Assembly: GCA_019137255.1 (NCBI GenBank)
Contig: WPDH01000034.1
Location: 434,001 to 498,000, forward strand
Direction of reading: 5' to 3'
Length of the DNA: 64,000 nucleotides
DNA from: Corinectria fuckeliana
Taxonomy: Eukaryota > Ascomycota > Sordariomycetes > Hypocreales > Nectriaceae
In this document: one piece after another, positions 1 through 10,859 of the stretch
Numbering within the stretch: the first letter of the stretch is position 1
Layout of the letters: each line of letters begins with the position of its first letter
The notes under the pieces: generated by a model
What the model was told of the DNA's origin: nothing
Seen by the model: only the letters and a program-made list of their open reading frames with translations
Databases searched by the model: none
Program-made: the position numbers and the translations under genes

Positions 1-245
1 ATAAGATCTAATTTCTAACCTAGGGAGAGCTTTTAATAAGTCTAATAAGCAGTTTAGTAACTTTAATAGCTATTAATTTAATTAACTAGACTTAAATATA
101 GTATACTATTATATAAGGCTATAACTTATATAGATATCCTGTTTTCTATATCTTTAATAGTATTTTAAATATTAGATTCTGTGTATTAAGATATAATAAT
201 CAAAATAATAAAAAAATTATTACAATTAATCTATTAGTACGCGAG
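1..245. other. AT-rich, probably RIP-degraded sequence at window edge
   Basis: The first 245 bases are strongly AT-rich, with dense TA steps and stops in every frame. They end abruptly where GC-richer sequence begins near 240. This composition matches the interior of the transposon at 29.5-31.3 kb. I infer the tail of another RIP-mutated repeat cut by the window edge. No terminal repeat is visible, so its class is unknown. The stretch 246-1135 that follows holds the leader of the next gene and nothing else I can support. Confidence 0.5.
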
Positions 246-673
246 AAATTGCGGTTAGAATGTAGAGGCAGATAGGTGTGAAGGTGGCAGAAAAGTGGTC
301 TAGAAGGGGGGGTGGTCCAGAAGTGGGGGGGGGGACTTATTTGCTGGTGTTCGCGCGGCCAGGTAAGTACGTGTACTGTACGAATACAGTGCGGCGCTCC
401 ACAGGACAGTGCCCCTCCTCCTCCAGTTTAGTGGAGTTCTGGGGTCCCCTGCAGGCCTGTAGGTCCCGAAAATGACGATGGGCGGGAGGCCTGGTGCCAC
501 TGTACGTTAGTACTCCGTACGGTACGGTACGCGCAACCTTACAGTACTTAGGCAGGTACACTGGCTAAGGTGGTAAGGAGCCAAGGTCGATCTTCCTGGG
601 ATGGATGGTTTTCTGCAACGGGGCCTCATCAAATCTCCTTCCCCTTCTCTTCCTCTTCTTCGTCTTCCACATG

Positions 674-705
674 CCCATTCCCATTCCCATTCTCATTCCC
701 GTTCC
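674..705 (+). repeat. CCATTC-type hexamer microrepeat in a pyrimidine-rich leader
   Basis: Consecutive imperfect copies of CCCATT/CCATTC lie inside a long C/T-rich tract (about 630-860) upstream of the GT90 start codon. Such tracts are common in fungal promoters and 5' leaders. No function is claimed. Confidence 0.6.
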
Positions 706-1135
706 TACACTCACTTGAACCTGAACCCGAACGTCCTCCTTCTCGCACCGCGCCTTTTCGGTCGTGTTTCTGACATTGAAATCTGTCTGTCCACTCTTTA
801 ATCCCCCCAACCTCCACCGTCCGTCCACCTCCCGGCTTCTCGTCCTCCAGACACGGACACCTAGTTGATCGATTCTCGAGTCTCGACCAACGACGATCAG
901 CCATGCGGTGAAGCCTCTCGCCGCTTACTCAACTCTGCCAGCCTCCGCGCTTTGTCCTGTCCGAATCGAATCCCCATTACAAGTCCTCTGTCGCTGGCGC
1001 CAGATACTCACGGGAACCCCTCGACTCTCGAGACTGCGATATTGCGATACTGCGAAATTGCGACTCCTCGACCTGCAATCTAGACGAACCTGCCATCCAA
1101 AACGTCGGGATCCTACACCCTTGGCCCTTGTCGCC

Positions 1136-3176
1136 ATGGCTAAGTTACACTCGCCCAGCTTCCGGCCGCGCCGAGCCTCAAGTTTCTTCCGCTACGCCGT
1201 CGTCGCCGCCCTTGTACTGTTCACCTTCTACAGCCTAAGGCGCAACTCCCAGCATGCCATCCCGCGGCCTCCTCCTACCAGTAACGCACCTGTCGTGAAC
1301 GTGCCCGGGTCTACCGCGCCCGGCTCCAACGCGCCCGATTCCAACTCACCTCCCTCGAGCGATTACACAAGTCATGAGATACACCCCGAGTACCCGCCAC
1401 CCAAGTCTGACTGGGACACTCAGGGCTCGCACCCCATCGACAAGCTCATCCAAGATGCCGAGCACACCTTCAACGACCTCATGTCCAAGGAGTCCAAGAC
1501 TCTGGAGGAAGCTGCCCAGGCATACCGCAAGCGCCGCGGCCGCCACCCTCCTCCGGGCTTCGACAAGTGGTACAAGTTCGCCGTTGACAGCGACGCCGTC
1601 ATCATCGAGGATTTCTTCGACCAGGTCTATCACGACCTCGCGCCTTTCTGGGGAATACCGCCCGCCATCACTCGCAAGGAGTCATGGAGCTTCGAGATGA
1701 AGATCCACATCCGAAACCACAGGACGAACACGACGAGCGATTGGTTCTGGACTCTGCATTGGCAGGACATGATTGACACCATCGTCCACCTGCTGCCCGA
1801 CATGGACATTCCGCTGAACGCCATGGACGAGCCTCGCCTGGTCGTCCCTTGGGAAGATATCAATGCTTACATGGAAAAGGCATCCTCCACCTTCGGCCTG
1901 CCCGCACCCAAAGATGTCAAATCAACTTTCCAGTCGCTCCCCAGACCCGGCCTCGGAGACCCGAACACTAAGATCCCGGCCAAGCATTGGGAGAAGAAGA
2001 GTAAGCCCTTTGGCTGAGACGCGCATTTTGCTCGTAACTAACCCATTCACAGAACCGTACTGGCCCATCGCCGCTCGAGGATGCCCCCCTGACAGCCGCG
2101 CTCGCGCAGCCCCGGTGCAATACGACTTCGACAGCCAACCCCTGATCGAGACCACAAACGCTCAGGATCATACGTATGAGGGGTTCGTCTCCAACTATTC
2201 CCTTTCGAGCGATTTGTGCCACCAGCCCGATCTCCAAGGCTTGGAGGGAGTCATCATCAATCCCATTTCCGTCTCGTCCACCAAGGTCCTGTTCCCCATG
2301 TTTGGAGGCTCGAAGCTGGGTGTCAACAACGAAATTCTCCTTCCCGCGCCCATATACTGGAGCGAAGAGGAGCGTTTCACGGGCGGCACGAACCGTGGCG
2401 GCCCCTGGAAAAGAAAAGGCGACAAGGCCGTTTGGAGGGGCGTGGCGACGGGAGGCCAGAATCTGCCCGACAACTGGCGTGGCTTCCAGCGTCACCGCTT
2501 CATTGCGATGAACAATAGTACCAAGCTTGCAATGGTTGAGTCTGGAACAGGCAGGACGGAGAACTTTGCCATGCCGGAGGAGAAGTATCATGTGAGCGCT
2601 CAGGCCGAGGGAAAACTCAGTGAATGGGTCAACGAGTGGTCGGACATGGGCTTCATCGATCTCATGTGTGAAGTCGAGACGTCGGACAACACGTGCTTCT
2701 ACACTGATCTATATTTCCACCCGGTGGAGGGCCTGAAGATGAAGGAGCAGTTCCGGTACAAGTATGTCCCGGACATTGACGGCAACTCCTTTTCCGGCCG
2801 CTATCTCGGGTTCCTGCGCTCGACGTCGCTCCCCATCAAGGCAACACTGTTCCACGAGTGGCACGACAACCGCATCATTGCGTGGAAACACTTTGTGCCC
2901 ATGGACAACCGATATACGGACTTTTTCGCCATCATGGAGTATTTCCTAGGCTACAAGGGCCGCAACGGACACGACGCCGCAGCGGAGAAGATGGCCATGG
3001 ACGGCAAGGAGTGGGCGGAGAAGGTGCTCCGCAAGGAAGACATGCAGATTTACGTCCTGCGGCTGCTCCTCGAGTATGCGCGCGTGCTGGACGACGACAG
3101 GGCGAATATGGGCTGGGTCGACGACGCGCTGAAGGATCCCTCGATAGCGGACACTTGGCTAAGCTGGAGGAAGTAA
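1136..3176 (+). CDS. GT90 (CAP10-like) glycosyltransferase, type II membrane protein
   Basis: Two exons (1136-2000, 2053-3176) joined across a 52-nt GTAAGC...CAG intron give 662 aa. The start is the first ATG in the open frame. Residues about 20-40 form one hydrophobic segment after a basic stretch, followed by a Pro/Ser/Asn-rich stem, so a Golgi type II topology is expected. The C-terminal half carries the CAP10 domain: the YVPDIDGNSFSGRYLGFL block, then LFHEWHDNRIIAWKHFVPMD and IMEYFLGYKG, all characteristic of GT90. Members include cryptococcal Cap10/Cxt1 xylosyltransferases and POGLUT O-glucosyltransferases. The family is secure. Donor sugar and acceptor cannot be read from sequence. The stop lies about 0.5 kb from the convergent Mtf1-like gene. 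Confidence 0.9.
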
Positions 3177-3671
3177 GGGAGAGGGAGAAGCTGCGAGGCA
3201 CTGGTAGAGCGTCCTGGAGCACCAGTCAGTATATGTGGATTTTGCCTACCTTGTTGGTATTGATGGCGACGGCGTTTTGGCGCGATGGGTTGCGTTGGGT
3301 GTTGGTGCATGGAATCAGCATCGACTGGACTATAAAGGGGACGGACACGCGGGAACAGATAGATGGACCCCAAAAGCACCATTGGAATTGTGAGCCTGGA
3401 GACGAGACGTGTCGGCATGATGTCGAATTTAATCCAATGTGCTAGTGAGTTTCTCTTGACTCTTTGTTCAAGCCAGTCGTAGTTTATTTGGCCGTGGCAG
3501 TTTGACATCTGACTCGGACCCAGGTTGACTTTGCCCAACCCTTTGTTTTGTCGCTTACACCATTTCGCCTCTTTGGCTACGATGGTGACGTGATTACTCT
3601 ATTGTATTCTATTCTTTACATGGCATATGCTCGTACAAGATTTACAAAGGCCGTGCCGGTCTGTTCACATG

Positions 3672-5603
3672 CTAACTCCCCACCGCACTCCCCTGCGCAG
3701 AACCCTTGGCCTCGTCGTCACCAACGTCGTCGCTCTCGTGGTCGTCCACCAGGCGTCCCACCAGCTGGGCGTAGGTCGGGCGGAAGGGCCAGGCCATGAA
3801 GGCGGCCAAGATCTCCTCCCACTGCGCGGCGTTGATGGCCCGCGCGCAGATCTCGCCCTCGTCGCTCAGCGGGCTGCCGCCCAGCGCCGGGTCCCGCAGC
3901 GCCCGGATGCCGTCGGCGCAGGCGCTGAACCCGGGCCACACGCCGTCCATGGCGCGGCGCGCGGGCAGCAGGCTGTGGGCGAACCAGAACCGCAGCATCA
4001 TGTCCGACATGTCGCCGGCGCGCGAGCCGGCGGCGCCCGTCTCGCGCAGCAGCGCGTGCATGGCCTTGGGCTGGAAGTCGAGCAGCGCGCACGGCACGTT
4101 GGGGAAGAAGTCGGCGGGCTGCGCGGCCAGCGGCTCGTACGGCCGCTGGTCCCAGAGCAGCGACGGCGGCGCCTGGCGCCAGAGGTGGTAGTTGTCGCGC
4201 ACCATGATGAACTCCTTGCGCGCGTTCTTCTTGAGCGCCAGGATCTTGGCCGACCAGGCCGCGTTGCCGGCGGCGAACTCGCGCGACGACGGGTCCAGCC
4301 GGTGCAGGGCCTCGCGGTCGCGGATCAGGTCCAGGTACAGCGTGCTGTCCTCGGCGTCGTACTTGTCGCGGAACCGCAGCCGCTTGAGCCGCGTGAGCAG
4401 CTCGTCGGTGGGCGCCTCGCCGTACGCGGCCGAGACCTCCTCGAGCTCCTGGCGGAACGGGCGGCTGAGGCGCGGGCGCTCGACGCCGGCCAGGCGCACG
4501 CCGTCGAGGTCGCGGTTGGCCGTCAGCGCCTTGTAGGCCGTCGTCGCGCGGCCCGGCGGCGGCTTCAGGCCGGCGGCTTCCATGCGGCGCAGCGTGGCGT
4601 AGCCGGACTCCATGTTGATCCACTCGTCGCGCAGCTCGGTGCGGCTCTCGACCTCGGCGTCCTTGCCGGCGACCTCGCGGATCCACTCGCAGCTCAGGTC
4701 GGCCTCGAAGGCGCTGCGCTTGCGGCGGACGACGGAGCGCGGGAGCAGCTTGCGCTTGCCGTCGTCGTTGACCCAGATGAGCATGCGCACGAGGCCGTAG
4801 CGCTGGAAGAGCGACGCGGTGCGGATGCTGGACATGAACTGGTAGAGCACCATGGTGCTGACGCACTCGAACGACTGGAACGTCTTGGGCGGGTACATGG
4901 CGAGGTTGACGCTGACGAGGAGGGAGTCGTTGCGCCGGGGCTCGGGGGCCGCGGCGCCGGGGGTGGCGCGCGGGGGTTCGGGCTGGTGGGAGAGGTGGTT
5001 ACGGAGCATCTCGTTGAGGTTCTTCCACACGATGCCCGACTTGGCGATCATCTCGACACTGTCGAGGGCGAGGAGGTCCTGGAGCAGGGGCGCGTAGAGG
5101 TCGGCGTCCTTTTCCATCATGATGTGTCTGCGCGGCTGGACGACGTCGTGCAGCTTGCGGCTCCAGACGCCTGCGCCCGGGTTGATGTCGACGAGGTCGC
5201 AGCCGCGGTGGCGCTGCAGCGAGGGTTCGAGGTAGGTCATGATGTCGTCTACAGTCCGCCCGAGATGGATCGTCAGTCAGTCAGCCAGTCCAGACCAGAC
5301 CTTTCTGGTTCCGCGTCCCCGAGTTTCTTTCCCTCCGCAGGCGCAGCACGTACCGACGAGCCCTTGGCTAGTGACGTTGACGCGGTTCTTGTCCCCCACG
5401 GGCTCGGTTTTGCTCTTGCGGCCCTTGCCCCGGGCCTTCCACAGGCCGGTGGCATGCAGCGTGTCGGCGGCCGGGCCGTGGGGGACGAGGATGTCGGGCC
5501 TGAGGGCGGCGGCGGAGGTGGCGGCGCTGCGGGATTGAGCTGCCGCTCGGAGCGGCCTCGAAAGGGCCGTTCTCGCATCCCGGATACGGAGACGGGCGAG
5601 CAT
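3672..5603 (-). CDS. mitochondrial transcription factor 1-like (rRNA dimethylase fold)
   Basis: Exon 1 (5603-5354) and exon 2 (5248-3672) join across a 105-nt GTACGT...TAG intron to give 608 aa. The start chosen opens an Arg/Ala-rich leader (MLARLRIRDARTALSRP) typical of a mitochondrial presequence. An ATG 63 nt upstream would add a hydrophobic Leu/Phe run and is less likely. The splice restores NRVNVTSQGLVDDIMTYL, followed by CDLVDINPGAGVWSRKLHD, the SAM-binding motif I region of the Mtf1/TFB family. Members derive from KsgA-type methyltransferases and serve as promoter-recognition partners of mitochondrial RNA polymerase. The long C-terminal half is less conserved. Whether methylation is retained is not evident. 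The exon is very GC-rich and throws long false ORFs on the other strand. Confidence 0.8.
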
Positions 5604-6242
5604 GAAGAAGAGAAAGAGAAAGAGGGGAAGGAAGAAACAAACGAGTTTCGCTTTCGTTCGGGACATGCGCTAGGGAATGCGATGGGGGGGAAGCATTGAG
5701 CTTGGAAATTCGTAGGTTCTGCCGTGGGCCACCGCCTGGGATACTAGTAGTGCTTAGGTTGAGCTGCGACGTCATCGTGCGACTGGCGCTACCCTGGACC
5801 ACGAGATGATGGGATAGCCAGGCCGAACTTGACTCTGAACGCTTTTGATCAAGATGTTGCTCTTGAAGCTTCTTGCCTCCTCTTGTTGGGTTGCCAAATG
5901 TGAGTTTAAACGACGGTTATGTTTAATCGTGGGTTGTCCCTCTCAAATTTAGCTTGTTACACCGCTCCTGGACATCCGCCGTTACAGATGTGATCAACAA
6001 CTCCCCAATACATCCATGGACCAGCACCTCACATGCAACAGCCTACATAGTAGTGTGGTCAACGGTCGCGTTACCTGTATCGACTATCAAGCTAACGCTC
6101 AGACCTAAGAACCCTTTTCCTCCCAAGACCCCCAAGAAACCAACGTGTATCATCAACGCATCCAGATGCCCAAGAAACTCCTCGAGACGCCAACATGCCA
6201 AGTATATAATTTTCTGACAAACCGACCCCCCCCCCTGCCGTC
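5604..6242. other. intergenic between two minus-strand genes
   Basis: This 640-bp gap holds the promoter of the Mtf1-like gene and the 3' region of vps4. No other coding or structural signal was seen. Short ORFs here lack family resemblance. Confidence 0.6.
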
Positions 6243-7662
6243 TCATGCGCCCTCGCTGCCGAACTCATTCGTCCAGTCAATCTGCTTCTTGATGTCGTCC
6301 TTGGACACTGTCGGGTGCGAATCGTCCAGCGCCATCTCAAAGTCCTTGAGAGCCACGTCCGGCGCCAGCAGCTCCTCCGACTTGACGCTGTCGTATGTCA
6401 TCTCGATCTTCTCCGGGTCGCCGGGCGAGCACGGCGTCAGCATCCTGTTGCCGTCTCTCATGACCTGTTGCGCGTGTGAGCGGGACACTAGATACTGAGC
6501 ACGACGGTGAAAAGGACTTACCGCTTTGAAGTGGGTTGCTTGCAAAATCTTGCGCACTGGTCGCATCAACGCAGACTGCACGACGTTGGCGATATCGCTG
6601 CCGGAAAAGCCCTCTGATTTTGCCGACAGCGTGTTGTAGTCGCTCGCCACCAGCGTGGTATCCGTGTCGCCGATGGCAAGCTTGAACATCCTCGCCCGGC
6701 CGTTGGGGTCCGGAAGACCAATGTGCACACGCCGTTGGAAGCGTCGTCGGATGGCCGCGTCCAGTTGCCAAGGGATGTTGGTTGCGCCGAGGACAAGAAT
6801 GCCCTTGCTGTCGTTGCCCACACCGTCCATTTGGACGAGAATCTCCGTTTTGATACGCCGCGACGCCTCGGATTCGCCCTCGCCTCGGGGTCCACACAGC
6901 GCGTCGATTTCGTCGATGAAGATGACGGACGGCTTGTTCTCGCGCGCCATGGAGAACAGCGCCTTGACCAATCTAGACGGAAGACGTACGTTAGCAACTA
7001 CCGCGTCATCGAGACTGGAACACCACCCACCTTTCACTCTCACCCATCCACTTGCTGACCAGGTCGGAACTGCTGATGCTGAAAAAGGTGCTGTTCGCCT
7101 CTGTCGCCACCGCCTTGGCCAAGTAACTCTTTCCAGTTCCCGGAGGCCCATACAGCAGAATGCCCTTCCAGGCCTGCCGTTTGCCCTGGAATAGATTAGG
7201 GAACTTGATGGGCAGGACAACCGCCTCCTTCAACGTCTCCTTGGCCCCTTCTAGACCGGCAATATCCTCCCATCTCACGTTTGGCCTCTCTTGCAGGATG
7301 GCACCGGACAGCGCGTTCCTCAGCTTCTTGTTCTCGTCGTCCTCCCCTCCGGCCGCCCTGGCCTTGCCGCCAGCCGAGTTGCCGTTTGCAGCCACTGGAC
7401 CGCCCTTGTTGCCGGTGTCCTCTTGATCATTGCCCCCTTCATCCAGCCACTTCTTTAGCTTCTCGGTGCGGTCGAGGTAGACGACCATCTTCTCTCGCAT
7501 CGTCTCCTTCATGGCCTTGTTCTTCTCCCACTTGATGGCCTTGACCCAGAGCTCCATGGCGATAATGTAGGCATCAAAGGCCTTCTTGTAGTCCTTCTTG
7601 TGGTCAAACTCAATCGCCTTCTGCAGCTCGGCGAGCGCGCGCTCGCGGAAGTTGATGGACAT
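6243..7662 (-). CDS. vps4: Vps4, ESCRT-III disassembly AAA ATPase
   Basis: Three exons (7662-7031, 6972-6522, 6464-6243) give 434 aa, the usual Vps4 length. Residues about 1-75 are an MIT domain (MSINFRERALAELQKAIEFD...), then an acidic/Gly linker and the AAA module. The module shows Walker A GPPGTGKS at 172-179, Walker B FIDEID at about 229-234, and sensor/arginine-finger residues in AAIRRRFQRRVHIGLPD. The C-terminal beta domain and helix end in KKQIDWTNEFGSEGA. Vps4 hexamers bind ESCRT-III tails through MIT and pull filaments apart at endosomes. Introns have GTGGGT and GTAAGT donors. It diverges from prefoldin 6 across 469 bp and lies 3.2 kb from an AMSH-type deubiquitinase, another ESCRT-linked gene. 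Confidence 0.97.
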
Positions 7663-8131
7663 GGCGAGGGAGGCGCCGAGATAAGGCGGGGGGAGCGGTG
7701 GCTTTGCTGTCGAGGATGGTGACTGAGGATGGCGCAGGCCGAGGCGGGAGCACAGCAAGCCAGAGGATCGACTTCTGAGGTTTCTCCCCAAAAGCCTAAA
7801 AAGAGTCGGGAATAAGGCAACAGGCGCGAGAATTCGGAGCGGTGGAGGCGGTCGACTTGTCGTGATGGATGAGGCAACAGCAATAGCAGCGACATTCGCC
7901 AGCCTACTAGGTAGGCAGACAGGATTGGCGGGGAAACATGCTTGTAGCGGGGTGCCACGACACTACGGATAGCGGGGCATCGCAGCTTCGGCCGGTGGAC
8001 TCAGGACCAGGCAATTGATGCGACTTTGAGACGTTCACCTCAGTGCTATAACAACTCGAACCGACTGTAAGGCAGCCTAAAGAAAGAAGCCATCAACTAC
8101 AGGAGCTTGACGCGAACTCTCATAGTACACA
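7663..8131. promoter_or_regulatory. bidirectional promoter region, vps4 / prefoldin 6
   Basis: This 469-bp interval separates two divergent start codons, so it must contain both promoters and leaders. No clear TATA box was recognised. No coding potential was supported here. Confidence 0.6.
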
Positions 8132-8675
8132 ATGGCCGAAGCACAGGCTCTCCTCCAGGCCCTCTCGGAAGACTTTCAGAAACTCCAGCAAGGCATGTCT
8201 CCACGACGACGACGAAGATGCAGTTACTAACACAGCCATACAGAACTCCAGGCCTCTGTCGATTCGCGTCAAAAACTCGAGGGTCAGAAGCAGGAGAACC
8301 TAGGCGTGCAAAAAGTATGTGGCGCCTCCCTGACCCCTAACTCCAACTTCGCTAATCGTGAACCAGGAGTTCGACCGCCTAGGAGAAGGGGAGACTATCT
8401 ACAAAGTCGCAGGCCCCGTGTTGTTGAAGCAGGACAAGATTGAAGCTGAAGGCACGGTCAAAGGACGACTGGACTTTATCAGCAGTGAGATGTGGGTGGC
8501 ATCCCAAGATCCCTCCGACCCCTCCCCTGGTAGGCTGACCACATCATTTAGCACGAGACTGGAGGGTCAAATCAGGGATACCCAAAACAAGCTCGAAAGG
8601 AAGAAGACGGAGATCATGCAAGCCCAGGCAGGTGCTCAAGCCGCAGCCGGCAAGGGCCAGGAAGCCGCCAACTAG
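8132..8675 (+). CDS. prefoldin subunit 6
   Basis: Four exons (8132-8192, 8244-8314, 8367-8491, 8552-8675) give 126 aa. The product is a beta-prefoldin: two coiled-coil helices (LSEDFQKLQQELQASVDSRQ... and EGQIRDTQNKLERKKTEI) flank the hairpin segment YKVAGPVLLKQDKIEA. Prefoldin hexamers capture unfolded actin and tubulin and pass them to the CCT chaperonin in the cytosol. The first intron (8193-8243) starts with GCATGT. Only this GC donor keeps the QQ-ELQASV frame; the nearby GT at 8197 would break it. The tail is Ala/Gln-rich. The gene ends 210 bp from the convergent gene at 8886. Confidence 0.9.
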
Positions 8676-8885
8676 AAAACGGGGAACATAGAACAAAGCT
8701 GACATTATATCATGAGTTGAGTGTATTTTAACGACTGATGACGATGATTCGATCTAGATAGAGGACTTGGCTACGAAGAGAAATCCGCCAGTCGTGACAA
8801 GGACGCTCCCAAACACCAAAACGCCGTGGCCGTGTGTGCCCGGTCCAGATCTCCAACAATATCCATTTCGATTCCGATTCCCCGC

Positions 8886-9640
8886 TTAGTTGATGGACAT
8901 GATAGTGAACCCAAAAGGCGATCCCATGTTCTTGGGACGCTCGTGCACAGCGGTGGGCGTAAATATAAAGTCTAGCTTGTCATCTACGGCAAACGGCTGT
9001 GGCGTGGAAGGAGACTCCTCCGCCTCCATGGCCGACGTGATGGCTTCGGAGATGTCGCTCTTCAGCTCGCACCGCTCAAACACGGGGCTGTCGTCGATAA
9101 AGTCCTGCATCAACGCCCGCTGATCGCTCTCGGCAAACAGCTGCGCCTCGCGGTTGAGAAGGCCATAGGTGATGGTGCGGCCGGTCTCGGCGAGGCGCTG
9201 GAAAATGATGGTGGTGGCGGCGATGGCCTGGGCGAGGATGCGGGCCTTTTGCGTCGCGTCGAGGTGGGCGAAGATGTCGGACGTCTCCTGCTCCAGGAAG
9301 CCCTGGGTGTCGGTGTCGAAGACGGCCTGGAGGATGCGGTGGAGCGTCTTGCGGCAGGTGAGGTCCAGCTCGGGATCGACGTCGAGCTGGAACGTGGCCG
9401 AGATCTTCTGCAGGGTTGAGAAGAGGACCTCTAGGGGGCAGCGGTCGTTGGGGATGGAGGCGTGGTGCTCGTTGATGGCGAAGATGTCAACGGCCGCGTT
9501 CACAGCGCCTGATGATGTGAGCCTGGTGTTTTTACACGTCCTGGTCCTGGGGGATGCTTACGGGAGGAGATTTCTCCTGTCTCTGTGTGGGAGTTGATTT
9601 CGGCGACGGAAACAACAGACTGATCCTTGAAGGCAGACAT
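8886..9640 (-). CDS. conserved-looking hypothetical protein, 233 aa
   Basis: Exon 1 (9640-9562) and exon 2 (9508-8886) splice across a GTAAGC...CAG intron to 233 aa beginning MSAFKDQSVVSVAEINSH. I do not recognise a family. The product appears soluble and mostly helical, without signal peptide or membrane segment. It has an acidic central part (DVDPELDLTCRK..., DTDTQGFLEQETSDIF), a Thr/Ile-rich helix (ATTIIFQRLAETGRTITYG) and an acidic C-terminal half (SAMEAEESPSTPQPFAVDD). Codon use and the clean intron support a real gene. It is convergent with prefoldin 6. Confidence 0.75.
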
Positions 9641-10859
9641 ATCGATGGGAGTCTTGGAGTAAACTTGAGACTTGGAGGATTGAAGATTGAGGATTGAAGA
9701 TTGAAGATGTTTACAAGCTGAGACGATGAGAAGAAGCAGAGGAGACGATGACTGTAATATGCCATCGGCCATCCTCAGGGCAGACTCGGGAGATTTTAAT
9801 CAAGGCGGCCGGTCAAGCAACCCTGGCCACCTGGCAATTGGCATGTTGACGGCAACGGGCTTCCTGGGCGCATTGTGGTCATTGCTTCTGTTACCGGGCG
9901 GCATCAACATGGATGGATGGGTCGATGGGCCGATTTGGGCTGTGTTCCGTGGGGAGCCGTGGGGAGCACAGACACGACATGGTGGCGGTCGTTTGATAAA
10001 AAAGTACGCATACGCATACGCATGCTAATTACATGGAGATGTTTGCTGCCACCGAGTGGAGGTGGAGGTGAGCAAAGGGGTAAGGCGGTAAGGATATAGG
10101 GGGACTGGGGAGGTGAGGGAGCGGAGAGCGGAGAGCGGAGATGGATGCCGATAATGGCGGCAGATGGACGGACCTAGACCATCTGCTAATCGATCGAAGC
10201 CATCACCGTTGTCGACTACCAGAGACCGGAGAATACCTGTCACAACCGGTGTCTTGGGCATCTTGGTACTATCATGGGGTTGCAGCTTGGCAAGCGAGGC
10301 GGAGGCAGTCCCGGAGCTGACGATGGCGAGACGCCCACGCAAACGAGGGCGCAGGAAACACGGCAATTGGTGGTGAATGCCAGGCGGTGCAGGCCGTAGA
10401 CGTTGTGGGCTGTCCGTCGAGTTGCATGATGGCCATTTCAGAAACACGCCATGTATTTGCCCATCATGGCGGCTGGCTGCACAATGACTTCAGGGCTGGA
10501 CGAAGTGAGGCTACAGGCCTCGCTAAATGCATGGCAGCTGAAGGCCCGCCCATTTGGAGCATATACCGCTTAGGTACTCGATGTCCAGCTTCATTACTGC
10601 ATTGCCCCGCCATCGGTGTTCCAGCCGCCCCATGACGTTGGAGGGGCAGGCAGAAAGGAAGCTGCCTCCGGAACGAGCGCGCGTCGCATCCCAGGCAACT
10701 CAACTCTCTAAACCGCCGCCTCAACCCACTGCCCACCGATACGCCCTATATACAGGAGCCACGATGATGATGGTGATACGCTGCAACTCTTGATCACAGC
10801 TGACGCCCGTACTCTGCTTCTCACCTCTTCTGTCCTCGACCATCGACTGCCAATTCGCC
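9641..10859. promoter_or_regulatory. divergent promoter region, hypothetical gene / AMSH-like gene
   Basis: About 1.2 kb lies between two divergent start codons. Near 9660-9710 there is an imperfect GATTGAAGA repeat in the leader of the minus-strand gene. Near 10743 a CTATATACA stretch sits about 115 bp before the AMSH-like start and may be its TATA element. No coding signal was supported. Confidence 0.5.

Noticed and set aside
3627..5699. 690-codon plus-strand frame opposite the Mtf1-like gene
   Set aside because: Low-complexity Ala/Val/Arg/Gly composition from antisense of a GC-rich exon; it also runs across the real intron and promoter.
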